This document shows, piece by piece, positions 35,905-44,511 of a stretch of DNA of 64,000 nucleotides; position 1 is the stretch's first letter, and every line of letters begins with the position of its first letter. The notes below the pieces were generated by a model. The model ran no database searches, had not been told where the DNA came from, and worked only from the letters and a program-made list of their open reading frames with translations. Location of the stretch: contig JAFQIG010000013.1 in assembly GCA_017397655.1 (NCBI GenBank), forward strand, positions 54,465 through 118,464, written 5' to 3'. The position numbers and the translations under genes are program-made. Origin of the DNA: Clostridia bacterium (lineage in GTDB: Bacteria; Bacillota; Clostridia; Oscillospirales; Acutalibacteraceae).

Positions 35905-35933
35905 TTGACAAGTGAGATTTGCGGTAGTATAAT
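35905..35933 (+). promoter_or_regulatory. Strong promoter of the trpB T-box transcript
   Basis: Consensus TTGACA and TATAAT separated by 17 bp. Confidence 0.88.
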
Positions 35934-35954
35934 GACCTTAAATCAAATATCCAA

Positions 35955-36217
35955 ACCGTTGAGGCGGGGGTAAAGGCGATCATGCCTGTACAGAGAGTCC
36001 GTGGTGCTGAGAATCGGACAGAAACAAGTCGTCATAATGGGCCGCTGAGGGTGCAGTCAAATGTGTTTTTTTCACAGAGTATTCTGCAACGTGTTGACAT
36101 ACGTCAGTTGTCGGGGGTATGACAGTACTCCGCAAAGTGCACGGTTCTTTGCCGTGAATCAAGGTGGCACCGCGAATTTTTTCGTCCTTGACAGATTTTC
36201 TGTCAAGGATTTTTGTT
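35955..36217 (+). promoter_or_regulatory. T-box riboswitch upstream of trpB (probable tRNA-Trp sensor)
   Basis: The T-box core AAGGTGGCACCGCG is at 36161-36174. It is followed by the terminator TCCTTGACAGA / TCTGTCAAGGA (36185-36209) and a T run. Stem I shows the AGAGAG bulge element near 35993-35998 and a GNUG-like segment. A TGG triplet at 36038-36040 is in reasonable position for the specifier loop, which would pair with tRNA-Trp and matches the downstream gene. Uncharged tRNA-Trp should favour the antiterminator and turn on trpB. The specifier choice is inferred; a folded model is needed. Confidence 0.9.
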
Positions 36218-36231
36218 TTGGAGGAACTTTT

Positions 36232-36258
36232 ATGTTTATTCTGTCTAAACGATGGTGA
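36232..36258 (+). CDS. Possible Trp-containing leader peptide between T-box and trpB
   Basis: An 8-codon frame M-F-I-L-S-K-R-W then TGA has an excellent RBS (GGAGG at 36220-36224, seven bases before ATG). Its last codon is the single Trp codon, directly before the stop. It lies downstream of the T-box terminator and upstream of a weak hairpin and T run at 36258-36293. The arrangement resembles a trp attenuation leader, but chance cannot be excluded for so short a frame. Confidence 0.4.
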   Translation: MFILSKRW

Positions 36259-36307
36259 ATCGGTTTGTTAAAACTTTACAAATTTGATTTTTTAAGGAGT
36301 TATTATT

Positions 36308-37528
36308 ATGGAATTCAACGGCATTAATTTTGATACTTATTTTAACAATTATCCCGATAAAAACGGCTACTTCGGAAAATACGGCGGTGTTTATATTGAC
36401 GACAAGCTCAAAGCCGCTATGGCAGAAATTACCGAAGCTTACTATTCGATCTGTCAGTCAAGAAAGTTTATTGCCGAGCTTCGCAGAATCAGAAAAGAGT
36501 TTCAGGGCAGACCTACTCCCGTGACTCACCTCGAACGCCTTTCCGATGCTCTCGGCGGTAAGGTTCAGCTTTACGCAAAGCGTGAGGATCTTAATCATTC
36601 GGGCGCTCACAAGCTTAATCACTGTATGGGTGAGGCTCTTCTTGCAAAATATATGGGCAAGAAAAAGGTCATTGCCGAAACGGGTGCAGGTCAGCACGGT
36701 GTTGCTCTTGCTACGGCTGCTGCTTACTTCGGTCTTGAATGTGATATCTATATGGGTTCTGTCGATATCAAAAAACAAGCTCCCAACGTTGCCCGTATGA
36801 AGATTCTCGGCGCCAACGTCGTCGAGGTCACTCACGGTCTCAAAACTCTTAAAGAAGCTGTTGATGCCGCTTTTGACGCCTACAGCAAGGAATATAAGGA
36901 TTCGATCTACTGTATCGGTTCTGTTCTCGGTCCGCATCCGTTCCCGATGATGGTTCGTGACTTCCAGAGTGTTGTCGGTATCGAAGCCAGAGAACAGTTC
37001 ATTGAAATGACGGGTCATCTTCCGACATCTATTGTTGCCTGTGTAGGCGGCGGTTCCAATGCGGCAGGCCTTTTTGCAGGGTTCCTTAACGATCCCGTTG
37101 ATATTTACGGCATTGAGCCTCTCGGCAGAGGTCCGAAGCTCGGTGATCACGCCGCAAGCTTGAAGTACGGTGAAGAGGGCATTATGCACGGATTTAACTC
37201 CATTATGCTCAAGGATGAGAACGGCGAGCCTGCTCCCGTTTATTCCGTTGCAAGCGGTCTTGACTATCCGTCATCAGGCCCCGAACACGCTTTCCTTCAG
37301 GAAATCGGCAGAGTAAAGTATGACGTTATTGACGATGAAGAAACGATTGATGCGTTCTACAAGCTGTCACGTCTTGAGGGCATTATACCTGCTATCGAAA
37401 GCTCCCACGCAGTCGCCTTCGGTATGAAGCTTGCAAAGACCATGGATCACGGTTCAATTCTTATCAACCTCTCAGGAAGAGGCGACAAGGATATGGACTA
37501 TGTTATTGAGAATTACGGTATAAGATAA
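36308..37528 (+). CDS. trpB: Tryptophan synthase beta chain
   Basis: A 406-residue PLP enzyme that joins indole and serine to make tryptophan. The PLP lysine is Lys102 within H-S-G-A-H-K-L-N-H. The G-G-G-S-N-A phosphate-binding loop lies near 242 and E-T-G-A-G-Q-H-G carries the catalytic glutamate. Length and motifs are those of TrpB1 rather than the longer TrpB2. No trpA or other trp gene is adjacent, and the gene is closed by its own terminator. It may salvage indole or pair with a distant TrpA. RBS aaggag eight bases before ATG 36308. Confidence 0.95.
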   Translation: MEFNGINFDTYFNNYPDKNGYFGKYGGVYIDDKLKAAMAEITEAYYSICQSRKFIAELRRIRKEFQGRPTPVTHLERLSDALGGKVQLYAKREDLNHSGAHKLNHCMGEALLAKYMGKKKVIAETGAGQHGVALATAAAYFGLECDIYMGSVDIKKQAPNVARMKILGANVVEVTHGLKTLKEAVDAAFDAYSKEYKDSIYCIGSVLGPHPFPMMVRDFQSVVGIEAREQFIEMTGHLPTSIVACVGGGSNAAGLFAGFLNDPVDIYGIEPLGRGPKLGDHAASLKYGEEGIMHGFNSIMLKDENGEPAPVYSVASGLDYPSSGPEHAFLQEIGRVKYDVIDDEETIDAFYKLSRLEGIIPAIESSHAVAFGMKLAKTMDHGSILINLSGRGDKDMDYVIENYGIR

Positions 37529-37538
37529 TTGCGTACAA

Positions 37539-37576
37539 AAAACTCCCACTCATCAACAGATGTAAGTGGGAGTTTT
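37539..37576 (+). terminator. Bidirectional terminator between trpB and trkH
   Basis: AAAACTCCCACT pairs perfectly with AGTGGGAGTTTT around a 14-nt loop, with A and T runs built into the stem. Confidence 0.88.
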
Positions 37577-37590
37577 ATACTGTTAAGATA

Positions 37591-39039
37591 TCACGAATAC
37601 TTTCTTGACCAAGCGTAGGGGGAGAAGAGCATCAGCATCGGGATGAGCTCCAGCCTGCCTGCCAGCATATCAAAGCAAAGCACCAGCTTGCTGAATACCG
37701 AAAAATCCGCAAAATTGCCTGCAGGGCCTACCTCGGCGAGACCCGGCCCTATGTTGCCGACACACGCGATTACGGCGGTTATGGTTGTTACGATATCGTG
37801 ACCGTCTATCGCAAGAAGCAATGCCGAAGCGGCTATGACAATCATATACATTCCGAAAAATACGGAAACACTTCTGACGATTTGCTCGTTAACGGATACC
37901 CTGTCCAGCTTTACGGTTTCTACGCTTCTCGGATTGATAGCTTTTCTGATATCGCGGCGGCCGCCCTTGATAAGCAGTATAAGTCGAGATACCTTGATAC
38001 CGCCGCCCGTCGAGCCTGCACAGGCACCGACAAACATCAGTAAAACAAGCACTATCTTACATATAACGGGCCACAAATCAAAGTTCGCCGTCGAAAATCC
38101 GGTTGTTGTGATTATGGAAGCGACCTGGAAAAAAGCGTATCGGAAGGATTCGCCTGCAGTATAGTCTGTTGTCATCAATGCAATTGCGATTATCAGAACC
38201 GATGCGGTGACTATTCCCAGATACCAATGCAGCTCCTCACTTTTGAGCGCCTGCTTACCGTGGCGTATTATCATCATATAATACAGGTTGAAGTTGATGC
38301 CGAATAAAAGCATAAACACGGCAATGACCATTTCTGAATAAAGGCTGTTATAGCCTTCGATGCTGTTATTCAGAATACCGAAGCCGCCGGTGCCTGCCGT
38401 TGCAAACGAGTTGACAACGCTGTCAAAAAGCGGCATACCGCCTATGACAAGCATTATAATCTGCAATATGGTCATCACGCAGTAGATTCCGTACAGAATT
38501 CTTGCCGAAGCGCGAAGCTTTGATACGAGCTTGCCGACGGTAGGTCCGGGAACCTCCGCTTTCATAATGTGCATAGAGGTGCTTTCGGTTTTCGGCATAA
38601 CGGCAATGACAAAAACGAGTATTCCCATACCGCCGATCCAATGCGTAAAGCTTCTCCAGAAGAGCAGGCTTTTCGGGATAATCTCAATATCCCGTAGTAT
38701 CGTAGAGCCTGTTGTCGTGAAGCCTGAAACGGTCTCAAAGAATGCATCCGTGAATGACGGGATATATCCGCTGATAACGAAGGGAAGTGCTCCGAACAGC
38801 GACATAAGTATCCACGTCATCGATACGATAACATATCCGTCCTTGGCATAGATATTGTTATTTTGCGGTTTTTTAACAGCGGCAACAAAGCCTGTCAACG
38901 TCAGTGCCGCAATCGTAATGACAAAAGCCATAAACGCACCGTCATTGTTTATAAGCGACATAACGGCAGGGATCATAAGAAGCGCCGACTCGACAAGCAG
39001 AAACCTGCCGATGTTATAAAAAATCATTCTGTAATTCAT
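37591..39039 (-). CDS. trkH: Potassium uptake channel subunit TrkH/KtrB family
   Basis: A 482-residue membrane protein with about ten to twelve hydrophobic helices. It has the four pore-loop motifs expected of this family, including V-S-G-F-T-T-T-G-S-T, T-A-G-T-G-G-F-G, T-T-T-G-F-S-T-A and C-V-G-N-I-G-P-G-L, whose glycines form the selectivity filter for K+. The G-A-C-A-G-S-T-G-G-G-I-K stretch is also typical. It is transcribed after trkA with an 18-nt gap. The length suits TrkH of the Trk/Ktr systems. Confidence 0.95.
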   Translation of the reverse strand: MNYRMIFYNIGRFLLVESALLMIPAVMSLINNDGAFMAFVITIAALTLTGFVAAVKKPQNNNIYAKDGYVIVSMTWILMSLFGALPFVISGYIPSFTDAFFETVSGFTTTGSTILRDIEIIPKSLLFWRSFTHWIGGMGILVFVIAVMPKTESTSMHIMKAEVPGPTVGKLVSKLRASARILYGIYCVMTILQIIMLVIGGMPLFDSVVNSFATAGTGGFGILNNSIEGYNSLYSEMVIAVFMLLFGINFNLYYMMIIRHGKQALKSEELHWYLGIVTASVLIIAIALMTTDYTAGESFRYAFFQVASIITTTGFSTANFDLWPVICKIVLVLLMFVGACAGSTGGGIKVSRLILLIKGGRRDIRKAINPRSVETVKLDRVSVNEQIVRSVSVFFGMYMIVIAASALLLAIDGHDIVTTITAVIACVGNIGPGLAEVGPAGNFADFSVFSKLVLCFDMLAGRLELIPMLMLFSPYAWSRKYS

Positions 39040-39057
39040 AAAGCGGCCTCCGTCTTA

Positions 39058-40413
39058 TCAGACGAAAATATCGTGCAGATCCTCGATGATTCTGTTTGCC
39101 GTAACAACGATGATGCTGTCGTTTGCTTTCATTACATCGTCGCCTCCGGGGAAGATGATCTTTCCGTTTCGGATGATACAGCCGATCAGCAGATTGGGCA
39201 AAAGATCAAGCTTTTTGAACGGAATATCGATGTAGCCTGCATTCTTAGGAACGATAAACTCAACAGCTTCTACTTTGCCGCCTAAAAGCTTGTACAAGGT
39301 CTGGATCTGTGAATTTTCGGCAGAATTCTGCAATGCACGGACATAACGTGTGACAAGGTTTCCTGCTACTATCTGGGGAGAGACAACCGTTTCCAGACCG
39401 ATATCCTTGAGTATGGAATAAGAGTGCCTGTTTACCTTTGTAATAACCTTATTGATGCCTTTTGATTCGGCATACATCGAGACGATGATATTTTCTTCGT
39501 CAATGGCAGTCAATGCGACAAGTGCATCCTGCGACTGAAGATTCTGTTCATCCAGGATATCCTGATCGGTTCCGTCACCGTGGATTATCGTTGCATCGGG
39601 AAGAAGATCGGTCAGCTTCAGACAGCGTTCCTCACTCTGCTCAATAAGCTTTAAGTTACGTCCGGTGTCCGAGAGAAGCGTCGCAAGATAATACGCAATA
39701 CGACCTCCGCCGATGATCATAACGTTCTTGATTTTCTGCTTATAAATACCTATCTGTTTCATAAAAACAGACAACTCGCTTCTGGTGCCTGTTACGCTGA
39801 TGATGTCATCATAGCGCAATATAAAATCACCTGACGGAATAAAGACTTCTTCATCGCGCTGAACGGCACAGACGAGAACTCTTGCCTTGCATTTTTTACG
39901 GAGCTCGTGAACGGGCATATCGCAAAGAATATTGTCCGAGTGAATACGGACATGAGCAATCTCTACCTTGCCTCTTGCAAAGGAGTCAAGGTTTGCCGCT
40001 GACGGGAAGCGGATGATTCTTGATATTTCATTGGCAGTTTCAAATTCGGGATTGACAACCATATCAATTCCCAGCTCGCTTCGCATAAACTGCATCTGTT
40101 TGGCATAATCGGGGTTGCGGACTCTGGAAATTGCACTTTCGGTACCCATTCTTTTTGCAACCAGGCAGCACAGGATGTTCAATTCATCAGAGCCTGTTGT
40201 AGCAATGATAAGCTTTGCCTTTGCGGCACCTGCCTCTTCCAGGACTTCGCAAGTTGCACCGGTACCGCAGACACCCATAACGTCGTAAGCATCAACAAAA
40301 GAGTCAATCTTTTCGCTGTTGGTGTCGATAACGGTTATACTGTGTCCCTCTTTGACAAGCTGTTTTGTCATTGTTGCGCCAAGCTTTCCGAGTCCGACAA
40401 TAATAATATTCAT
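39058..40413 (-). CDS. trkA: Trk potassium transport system NAD-binding protein
   Basis: A 451-residue cytoplasmic regulator made of two repeats of an RCK-N Rossmann domain plus an RCK-C domain. The first nucleotide motif is G-L-G-K-L-G at residues 7-12 and the second is I-G-G-G-R-I-A near 235. The length matches the double-RCK TrkA rather than the shorter KtrA. It gates TrkH by binding NAD(H) or ATP. First gene of a trkA-trkH operon on the minus strand. Confidence 0.95.
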   Translation of the reverse strand: MNIIIVGLGKLGATMTKQLVKEGHSITVIDTNSEKIDSFVDAYDVMGVCGTGATCEVLEEAGAAKAKLIIATTGSDELNILCCLVAKRMGTESAISRVRNPDYAKQMQFMRSELGIDMVVNPEFETANEISRIIRFPSAANLDSFARGKVEIAHVRIHSDNILCDMPVHELRKKCKARVLVCAVQRDEEVFIPSGDFILRYDDIISVTGTRSELSVFMKQIGIYKQKIKNVMIIGGGRIAYYLATLLSDTGRNLKLIEQSEERCLKLTDLLPDATIIHGDGTDQDILDEQNLQSQDALVALTAIDEENIIVSMYAESKGINKVITKVNRHSYSILKDIGLETVVSPQIVAGNLVTRYVRALQNSAENSQIQTLYKLLGGKVEAVEFIVPKNAGYIDIPFKKLDLLPNLLIGCIIRNGKIIFPGGDDVMKANDSIIVVTANRIIEDLHDIFV

Positions 40414-40528
40414 AATACTCAGATCCTTTTCAAATCTTCATAATCATTAAAATATCAAGCACATTATACATACGGCTATTTGCATTGTCAAGAAAAAACA
40501 TAAACGTTTAACGTATTTTAACCGTCAC

Positions 40529-40557
40529 TTGAAAAAAATTATACATTATAGTATACT
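40529..40557 (+). promoter_or_regulatory. Promoter of the membrane gene at 40612
   Basis: TTGAAA (40529-40534) and TATACT (40552-40557), 17 bp apart. The -10 lies within a tandem repeat. Confidence 0.6.
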
Positions 40558-40588
40558 TTGTGAAAAGTATACTTTTTGAAAAGTATAA
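40551..40588 (+). repeat. Tandem 16-bp repeats over the promoter
   Basis: GTATACTTTGTGAAAA (40551-40566) and GTATACTTTTTGAAAA (40567-40582) differ by one base and are followed by a partial third copy GTATAA. Each begins with the palindrome GTATAC. They cover the -10 and the start of transcription of the following gene, so they could be operator sites. Confidence 0.6.
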
Positions 40589-40611
40589 GAAAATACCGAA
40601 AGGATGATACC

Positions 40612-41283
40612 ATGAACAGATACAAAAAAGCGTTTTCGCTCGTCAGGGATTTTTATAAGCATAATTTTTTACCTGTTATTATAATGATACTGCTGTGCTT
40701 CGGTATTACGGTTGGTGCCGATGAGCTGTCGGATCTTCTGATTTCTCACAATCTTACGTACATTGATTATGCACTGGCGGTTGTCAATATGTTCTTGCAG
40801 TCGGTGCTGTCGTGTACGCTTATATTTATATGGTATAAAAAGAAGGGTAACGCAGCGGTATTTTCTCCGCTTTCGGCAATAAAGCTGTTTTGCTCGATGC
40901 TTCTCGTTTCGCTGTTGCTTGCGGCACTGACGGTTACCGTCATCGGCATACCGTTTGCGGTGTGGTTTTTCCTGCGTCTTGATTTTTATATCAACATTTT
41001 TATGACAAGCGACAAAAACGGTATCGTATCATGTATCAGAGAATCGTTCAGAAGAACAAAGGGGCTTGCAAAGCCGTATCTTATCTATAATCTTCGCTAT
41101 CTGTCATTTTATATTGTCGTGACGACTGTACTTATTTTGCTGTCAACGACAGCCTCTCTGACAGGGTATGCTGCCGAGGCAATGAACATAGTCTCTACGG
41201 TATTCAGCGCAGTCTTTCTGCCGTACAGATTCCTTATTAAATGCGGATTCTATGACGAGTTTCTCGGACAGCTTGAATCATAA
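40612..41283 (+). CDS. Integral membrane protein, unknown
   Basis: A 223-residue protein with about five hydrophobic helices (for example residues 20-40, 55-80, 95-125, 165-185). No motif was recognised. ATG 40612 has gaaagga upstream. It is a single gene with its own promoter and a hairpin behind it. The general look is like other membrane proteins of Clostridia that lack a known role, such as DUF975-type proteins, but this is not a firm assignment. Confidence 0.65.
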   Translation: MNRYKKAFSLVRDFYKHNFLPVIIMILLCFGITVGADELSDLLISHNLTYIDYALAVVNMFLQSVLSCTLIFIWYKKKGNAAVFSPLSAIKLFCSMLLVSLLLAALTVTVIGIPFAVWFFLRLDFYINIFMTSDKNGIVSCIRESFRRTKGLAKPYLIYNLRYLSFYIVVTTVLILLSTTASLTGYAAEAMNIVSTVFSAVFLPYRFLIKCGFYDEFLGQLES

Positions 41284-41317
41284 CGCATCAACAAACTTTC
41301 TTTAAATAATTAAAGCA

Positions 41318-41355
41318 CCCACGTGATACGCTGATTTCAACGGAATATCACGTGG
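41318..41355. terminator. Bidirectional hairpin between convergent genes
   Basis: CCCACGTGATA pairs perfectly with TATCACGTGGG. The T tract is weak (ATAATTATT), so termination may be partial. Confidence 0.6.
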
Positions 41356-41401
41356 GTATAATTATTATGGTTTTGTACAGAAATAACGGTCTGCTCTGCG
41401 T

Positions 41402-41767
41402 TTATTTGTCGCCGGGCAGATTTTTTTTGATTTTGTTCAGCTTTTTCTTTTCGCTGACGCTGACAACAAGCGCAATGACAACGATTACCGCAAGGACAAT
41501 CAGAATGGTGAGAAGACCGTAATTGTTCCAGTATTCGATCAATGTATTGACAAACTTTGCTTTTTCGGAGGAGAGACCGTGTTCGTACATTAAATCATAC
41601 GGTGGGTCGGTAACGGCAACTGCACCTTCATTGACAGTATCGGCATAGGAGACGCCTTCATCCGGTTTATCGGGATCGGCAGTTCCGAGTGCCGCAAAGC
41701 AGTTAAAAGTAAAAATGAGAATAAGACAAACTGCGGTAAAAAAGCTTGCTATGCGTTTTTTGTTCAT
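41402..41767 (-). CDS. Small secreted/membrane protein in the lexA-rarA operon
   Basis: A 121-residue protein with a signal peptide (ending near F-A-A), an extracellular segment of about 60 residues and one C-terminal transmembrane helix (L-L-T-I-L-I-V-L-A-V-I-V-V-I-A) followed by a basic tail. It overlaps the end of rarA by 4 nt, so it is translationally coupled to an SOS-type operon. No family was recognised. It could be induced by DNA damage with lexA and rarA. Confidence 0.7.
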   Translation of the reverse strand: MNKKRIASFFTAVCLILIFTFNCFAALGTADPDKPDEGVSYADTVNEGAVAVTDPPYDLMYEHGLSSEKAKFVNTLIEYWNNYGLLTILIVLAVIVVIALVVSVSEKKKLNKIKKNLPGDK

Positions 41768-43041
41768 TTTTTATCACCTGTACCTTTTATTTTTGACCAA
41801 TATTCCCGTGCTGCCTGTTCGGATTTGTTATCGCCGAAGGTGTAATATACACTGTTTTTCAGAGCATCGGGGAGATATTGCTGTTTTACCCAATGATTGG
41901 GACAATCGTGCGGATAAGTATAGAACTGACCCTTGACCGGATTATCCTCGCCGTCGCAATGGACATTCTGAAGATGCCTCGGGATGTTACCTGATTTACC
42001 GCTTTTGATATCAGACAGCGCCTTGTCAAAAGCGAGGTAGGCCGAGTTTGACTTTGGCGAATTACAGACCAGTACAACAGCGTCGGCAAGAGGGATTCTC
42101 GCTTCGGGCATACCGACCATCAGCGCGGTATCTACGGCGGCTTTGACAATCGGGATGATCATCGGGTAAGCAAGTCCGACATCCTCACACGCACAGACCA
42201 TCAGTCTGCGGCAGGCAGAGGGCAAATCACCCGCTTCCAGCAGCCGTGCAAGATAGTGAAGTGCCGCATCGGGATCGGAGCCTCGCATTGATTTTTGAAA
42301 TGCCGACAGTATATCGTAATGCTCGTCACCGTCACGGTCATAACGCATGGCACTTTTCTGTGTGAGAGATGATGCCGTTTCCAGCCGTATGAAGCGACTG
42401 CCGTTTTCGGGAACGGTTGACAGTACACACAGCTCGACCGAATTCATAGCCTTGCGTACGTCACCGCCGCACGCTTTTGCAATATGAAGTGCAACGCCGT
42501 CCTCAAGGGTTATGTTCTCACCCTTGTCTGATGCCAATATGTCAAACGCACGTGTGACGGCAGGTATAACGTCCTGCGGTTCTATCGGTTTAAACTCAAA
42601 CACCGTCGAACGGCTGAGTATTGCATTATATACATAGAAATAAGGGTTTTCCGTGGTGGATGCAATCAGCGTTATCGTACCTTTTTCGATATGCTCAAGA
42701 AGTGTCTGCTGTTGCTTTTTGTTGAAGTATTGGATTTCATCAAGGTATAAAAGAATTCCGTTCGGAGCCAGAAATGTATCGACCTGTGAAATGACCTCCT
42801 TGATATCGGCAGTTCCTGCCGTTGTGCCGTTCAGCTTGACAAGGTGGCGGTTAGTCTGCTTTGCGATGATGCTTGCCAGCGTGGTTTTTCCGACACCGGA
42901 AGGTCCGTAAAAAATCATATTGGGCAACTCGCCCGACAGGATGATATTGCGCAAAGGCTTGTTGTCGCCCAGCAGATGGCGCTGGCCGACGATGTCGTCG
43001 ATAGTTTTAGGACGGATTCTTTCGGCTAACGGTACGGGCAT
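41764..43041 (-). CDS. rarA: Replication-associated recombination protein A (RarA/MgsA)
   Basis: A 425-residue AAA+ ATPase related to clamp-loader subunits. Walker A is G-P-S-G-V-G-K-T-T near residue 47 and Walker B is L-Y-L-D-E-I-Q-Y-F. The N-terminal P-L-A-E-R-I-R-P-K-T-I-D-D-I-V-G-Q-R-H-L-L is nearly diagnostic, and the C-terminal half is the MgsA tetramerisation domain. It acts at stalled replication forks. It lies 17 nt behind lexA in the same direction, implying damage control. Confidence 0.95.
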   Translation of the reverse strand: MPVPLAERIRPKTIDDIVGQRHLLGDNKPLRNIILSGELPNMIFYGPSGVGKTTLASIIAKQTNRHLVKLNGTTAGTADIKEVISQVDTFLAPNGILLYLDEIQYFNKKQQQTLLEHIEKGTITLIASTTENPYFYVYNAILSRSTVFEFKPIEPQDVIPAVTRAFDILASDKGENITLEDGVALHIAKACGGDVRKAMNSVELCVLSTVPENGSRFIRLETASSLTQKSAMRYDRDGDEHYDILSAFQKSMRGSDPDAALHYLARLLEAGDLPSACRRLMVCACEDVGLAYPMIIPIVKAAVDTALMVGMPEARIPLADAVVLVCNSPKSNSAYLAFDKALSDIKSGKSGNIPRHLQNVHCDGEDNPVKGQFYTYPHDCPNHWVKQQYLPDALKNSVYYTFGDNKSEQAAREYWSKIKGTGDKK

Positions 43042-43058
43042 ACCGGATACCGCCTTTC

Positions 43059-43649
43059 TTAATAGTATCTGAATACGGCAGTAACCTTGCCGAGGATTTC
43101 GACATGGTCAACTATTATGGGATCGTAAAGAGCGTTGGCAGGCTGAAGACGGTAGTGACCGTTCTCTTTGTAAAAGGTTTTTACGGTAGCTTCATCATCG
43201 ACTAAGGCTACGATCATCTCACCGTTTTCTGCAGAGGATGTCTTTTCGGCAACGATGATATCGCCGTCAAGAATACCTGCTTCGATCATACTTTCACCCT
43301 TGACGTGAAGTGCAAAAAGCTCCTTGTCGGCAGAGACCCTGCCCGTATAGGGAATGTAGCTTTCGATCTGTTCAACGGCGAGCAACGGAGCACCTGCCGC
43401 AACCGTTCCGAGAAGCGGAACGTGAACGGTGTTTTCGGATTGAGCAGTAATGTGTATTGATCTTTTAAGCAGGGGATCGCGGGAGATGTATCCTGCATTT
43501 TCAAGTGCGATAAGGTTTGCCTGTACGGAGGATGTAGAGCGAAGTCCGACTGCCGCACCTATCTCACGTACCGAAGGGGGAACTCCCTCCTGAAGTCTTT
43601 TTACCAAAAAGTCATACACTTTTTTCTGGGTACCGTTGAGTTTTTCCAT
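43059..43649 (-). CDS. lexA: LexA repressor
   Basis: A 196-residue SOS repressor. Residues 1-65 are a winged helix domain (P-P-S-V-R-E-I-G-A-A-V-G-L). The self-cleavage site is Ala85-Gly86 in V-A-A-G-A-P. The catalytic pair is Ser120 in G-E-S-M and Lys157 in A-T-V-K. I chose ATG 43649 with ggagg upstream rather than an earlier in-frame start that would cover the operator. LexA-box-like sites lie in its promoter, so autoregulation is expected. Confidence 0.96.
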   Translation of the reverse strand: MEKLNGTQKKVYDFLVKRLQEGVPPSVREIGAAVGLRSTSSVQANLIALENAGYISRDPLLKRSIHITAQSENTVHVPLLGTVAAGAPLLAVEQIESYIPYTGRVSADKELFALHVKGESMIEAGILDGDIIVAEKTSSAENGEMIVALVDDEATVKTFYKENGHYRLQPANALYDPIIVDHVEILGKVTAVFRYY

Positions 43650-43687
43650 AAAAATTCCTCCGTTCAAAGTACTCTGTATAAAGTATA

Positions 43688-43721
43688 ACACATATGTTCG
43701 GAAAATGCAAACATTTGTTTG
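43688..43721. promoter_or_regulatory. Two LexA-box-like operators in the divergent lexA/M23 intergenic region
   Basis: On the minus strand CGAACATATGTGTT fits the Gram-positive CGAAC-N4-GTTC box with one change. About 10 bp away CAAACATTTGTTTG is a second, weaker palindrome. The first lies between a TTTGCA and TATACT pair of the lexA promoter. They also lie about 80-110 bp upstream of the divergent peptidase gene. Confidence 0.65.
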
Positions 43722-43800
43722 TGTTTTTTGCAAATTTTTATGTATATTTCATTTTTGATGAGAAATAATGTAAACAGAAATATGAAAGGACGGTATAAAT

Positions 43801-44478
43801 ATGAAAATAAAAGCAGGTTCAAAGGCGACATATGCGGTGTTGACGTGCTGTCTGATAGCGGCATCTGTCGGTGCATGGGGAGCAGTAGGCGGTACACGCA
43901 ATGCTGAGCCTCAGGACAGAGAGACAAAAGAGCAGTCGGTGTTCAACATTCCTTCAGAAATCGAAGCGGATGTTGTTGTCACGGATGTAGCGGATGAAAG
44001 AGAGACGGAAGCGGAAACGACCGAAGAAACCACGGTTATTGACGAAGCAGACAATACGCCCTTTACGGGAAACTTTGCTATGCCGATGGCATCGTTGTAT
44101 ATAACAAAGGACTATTCGGGTACTGCGATGGTTTATTCAAATACGATGAACGATTGGCGTATTCACGGCGGAATCGACTTTGCAGACAGCAGGGGACAGT
44201 CGGTTATGGCGATACAAAGCGGGGTTGTCACGGATGTCGCGTATGATGCGATGTGGGGAACGACGGTAACGGTTGACCACGGTAAAGGTCTTGTCGCGAG
44301 GTACTGCGGACTTAATAAGGATAATGTTCCCGAAATCGGATGCCATGTGGAAAAGTATGCGGTTATCGGAACACTGGATGAAATACCGATAGAGAGCAAG
44401 GACGGTCCGCATCTGCATTTTGAAATCACGGTTGACGGCAAGACGGTTGATCCTCTTAAAGCAATGAATAAGAAATAG
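43801..44478 (+). CDS. Membrane-anchored M23 metallopeptidase
   Basis: A 225-residue protein with an N-terminal membrane helix (about 10-30), an acidic Glu/Thr stalk (40-95) and an M23 peptidase domain. The zinc ligands are present: His122 and Asp126 in H-G-G-I-D, and H-L-H-F-E with His204/His206. It should cut peptidoglycan peptides outside the membrane. Its shape is like SpoIIQ-type proteins, which would fit a spore former, but no sporulation gene lies beside it. Divergent from lexA and sharing its operator region, so it may respond to DNA damage. RBS gaaaggacgg. Confidence 0.88.
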   Translation: MKIKAGSKATYAVLTCCLIAASVGAWGAVGGTRNAEPQDRETKEQSVFNIPSEIEADVVVTDVADERETEAETTEETTVIDEADNTPFTGNFAMPMASLYITKDYSGTAMVYSNTMNDWRIHGGIDFADSRGQSVMAIQSGVVTDVAYDAMWGTTVTVDHGKGLVARYCGLNKDNVPEIGCHVEKYAVIGTLDEIPIESKDGPHLHFEITVDGKTVDPLKAMNKK

Positions 44479-44483
44479 TCATA

Positions 44484-44511
44484 TATCCGCCGGAATTTTT
44501 ACGGCGGATTC
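44484..44511 (+). repeat. 28-bp hairpin direct repeat, copy 1
   Basis: Holds the stem CCGCCG / CGGCGG around an AT-rich loop. Copy 2 (44759-44786) is identical over 28 bp. Copy 1 follows the M23 gene by 5 nt but has no T run after it. Confidence 0.85.

Noticed and set aside
43650..43733. Longer LexA start upstream of 43649
   Set aside because: It would place the operator and promoter inside the coding region, and the ATG at 43649 has a good ggagg RBS.
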